The notes beneath the pieces are model-generated. The model searched no databases and was not told the origin of the DNA. It saw only the letters and a list, made by a program, of their open reading frames with translations. Shown piece by piece: positions 62,932-64,000 of a DNA stretch of 64,000 bases (positions within the stretch are counted from its first letter, which is position 1; every line of letters starts with the position of its first letter). The position numbers were made by a program, and so were the translations under genes. The DNA is from Rhodocyclales bacterium. GTDB lineage: Bacteria > Pseudomonadota > Gammaproteobacteria > Burkholderiales > Rhodocyclaceae. The stretch is taken from the NCBI GenBank assembly GCA_016183655.1, contig JACPEH010000008.1, positions 1 through 64,000 on the forward strand, read 5' to 3'.

Positions 62932-63822
62932 TTATTTCGCGCTCTTCTCGCCGCCGCGCCCCTGGCTCTTCAGATATTTGAAGAAATCGGAGTTCGGCTC
63001 GACGACGATCACGTCACCCTTGTTGCGGAAGCTTGAGCGGTACGCTTCCAGGCTGCGATAGAAGGCGTAGAACTCGGCGTTCTGGTTGAAGGCCTGGGCA
63101 TAGATCGAAGCCGCCTTGGCATCGCCATCGCCCTTGACCTTCTGCGCTTCGCGGTAGGCCTCGGCAACGATCACCTCGCGCTGCTTGTCGGCGTCGGCGC
63201 GGATCTTCTCGGCCTCGGCGGAACCCTGCGAGCGCAGCTCGTTGGCGACGCGCTTGCGCTCGGCCTCCATGCGGCGATAGACCGATTCGCTGACCTCGGT
63301 CGGCAGGTCCACGCGCTTGATGCGGACGTCGACGATCTGCACGCCGATCTTGCGCGCATCCTGGTCGGCCTTGGCGCGCATGTCCTCCATGATCTTGTCG
63401 CGCTCGCCGGAAACGACGTCGTGCACCGTGCGCTTGCCGAACTCCTCGCGCAGGCCGGCGTTCACCGTCTGCGACAGGCGGGTGCGCGCGCGCACCTCGT
63501 CGCCCTGCACCGAGATGTAGTAGAGCTTGGGATCGACGATGCGCCACTTGACGAAGGAATCGACGAGCACGTTCTTCTTTTCCGAGGTGATGAAGCGCTC
63601 GGGCTCGTTGTTGTCCATGGTCAGGATGCGCCGGTCGAAATAGCGCACGTTCTGGATCATCGGCCACTTGAAGTTGAGGCCGGGCTCCGAGATCACTTCC
63701 TTGACTTCGCCGAGCTGGAAGACGATCGCGAACTGGCGCTGGTCGACGGTGAAGATCGACAGGCCGAGGATGACCAGCAGGGCGCCGAACGAAGCGGCGG
63801 CGACGGAAAGACTGTTTTTCAT
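62932..63822 (-). CDS. hflC: HflC, SPFH subunit of the FtsH regulator complex
   Basis: A 296-residue inner-membrane protein with an N-terminal helix (about 5-25) and a band-7 domain in the periplasm (VDQRQFAIVFQLGEVKEVI, DSFVKWRIVDPKLYYISV). It forms the HflKC cage around the FtsH protease. A frame extension to 63825 begins with TTG; the ATG at 63822 is taken, which overlaps the hflK stop by one base. Confidence 0.96.
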   Translation of the reverse strand: MKNSLSVAAASFGALLVILGLSIFTVDQRQFAIVFQLGEVKEVISEPGLNFKWPMIQNVRYFDRRILTMDNNEPERFITSEKKNVLVDSFVKWRIVDPKLYYISVQGDEVRARTRLSQTVNAGLREEFGKRTVHDVVSGERDKIMEDMRAKADQDARKIGVQIVDVRIKRVDLPTEVSESVYRRMEAERKRVANELRSQGSAEAEKIRADADKQREVIVAEAYREAQKVKGDGDAKAASIYAQAFNQNAEFYAFYRSLEAYRSSFRNKGDVIVVEPNSDFFKYLKSQGRGGEKSAK

Positions 63823-64000
63823 CAACGGGACTCCCGATCACGCGAACGGAGCGTTTCACGATCGCGCGGACTGGACGAATACGAACCGCCGCCACCGACC
63901 TGGGGCGTGCGCTCGAGCTGCGGCGGCGCCTCGTTGGAAACCGCCGGGCCGGCGGCGCGGGGCACCACCGCCGAGTCCGTGTTCGTCGCCACCGCCGGCG
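63822..64000 (-). CDS. hflK: HflK, C-terminal end only
   Basis: The right edge of the window cuts this gene. The last 59 codons read on the minus strand end in PQVGGGGSYSSSPRDRETLR-SRDRESR and a stop at 63822-63824. The low-complexity Ser/Arg/Gly-rich tail is usual for HflK, and its place directly before hflC identifies it. The band-7 domain lies outside the window. Confidence 0.88.
   Translation of the reverse strand, partial: PAVATNTDSAVVPRAAGPAVSNEAPPQLERTPQVGGGGSYSSSPRDRETLRSRDRESR

Overview
The window is a GC-rich (about two thirds G+C by eye) stretch of a Gram-negative chromosome. Gene content and order point to a betaproteobacterium, most like the Rhodocyclales: rpsF-priB-rpsR-rplI, hflKC-DUF2065-hisZ-purA, rnr-rlmB, an APS-reductase type cysH with a DUF934 gene beside cysI, a chemotaxis receptor and three diguanylate cyclases. 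The assignment is inference from family knowledge; no ribosomal RNA is present to fix it.

Layout. 1-1241: tail of what looks like an integron gene-cassette array, with two small novel proteins and an orphan antitoxin-like regulator separated by one complete and several partial attC-like sites. 1296-6482: secreted amidohydrolase-like protein, secreted PHB depolymerase and a chemotaxis receptor. 6515-15444 (minus): PAS-GGDEF protein, then a co-directional run dinG / permuted ATP-grasp protein / vapBC / mobB-moeA-moaD-moaE (molybdenum cofactor). 15445-17714: divergent promoter region, bcp, phoH. 17870-25247: an unusual ACP-acyl-AMP ligase-acyltransferase fusion, a lipoprotein, a Tat-exported transglutaminase-like protein lacking its catalytic Cys, a FecR protein and dnaB. 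25486-31802 (plus): an exporter, a degenerate-receiver diguanylate cyclase, a DUF4337 protein, an exported Ppx/GppA-like protein and an eight-haem outer-surface lipoprotein; this block lies between dnaB and the rplI-rpsR-priB-rpsF operon. 33852-44415: an HX3D acyltransferase-like protein, a 1701-residue kinase/ATPase/GAF/GGDEF protein, nfeD-slipin and a permuted papain-like protein.

44434-53533 is a sulfur-assimilation region: cysB divergent from a TauE/SafE carrier, cysI, DUF934 and cysH, then (after DUF2789 and fumC) cysDN. CysN has no APS-kinase domain and CysH has the four-cysteine APS-reductase pattern, so the route is sulfate to APS to sulfite to sulfide without PAPS. 53741-64000 is mostly housekeeping: membrane protein, pentapeptide-repeat protein, ferredoxin-NADP reductase, rdgC, rlmB, rnr, tRNA-Leu(CAG), purA, hisZ, DUF2065, hflC and the 3' end of hflK.

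Most worth pursuing: the degraded integron cassettes at the left edge, the ACP-FAAL-PlsC fusion, the multihaem lipoprotein with a CX3CH motif, and the acyltransferase plus giant kinase-GGDEF pair. Several proteins (amidohydrolase, receiver, transglutaminase) carry substituted catalytic residues. No CRISPR array, transposase, prophage or rRNA was seen.
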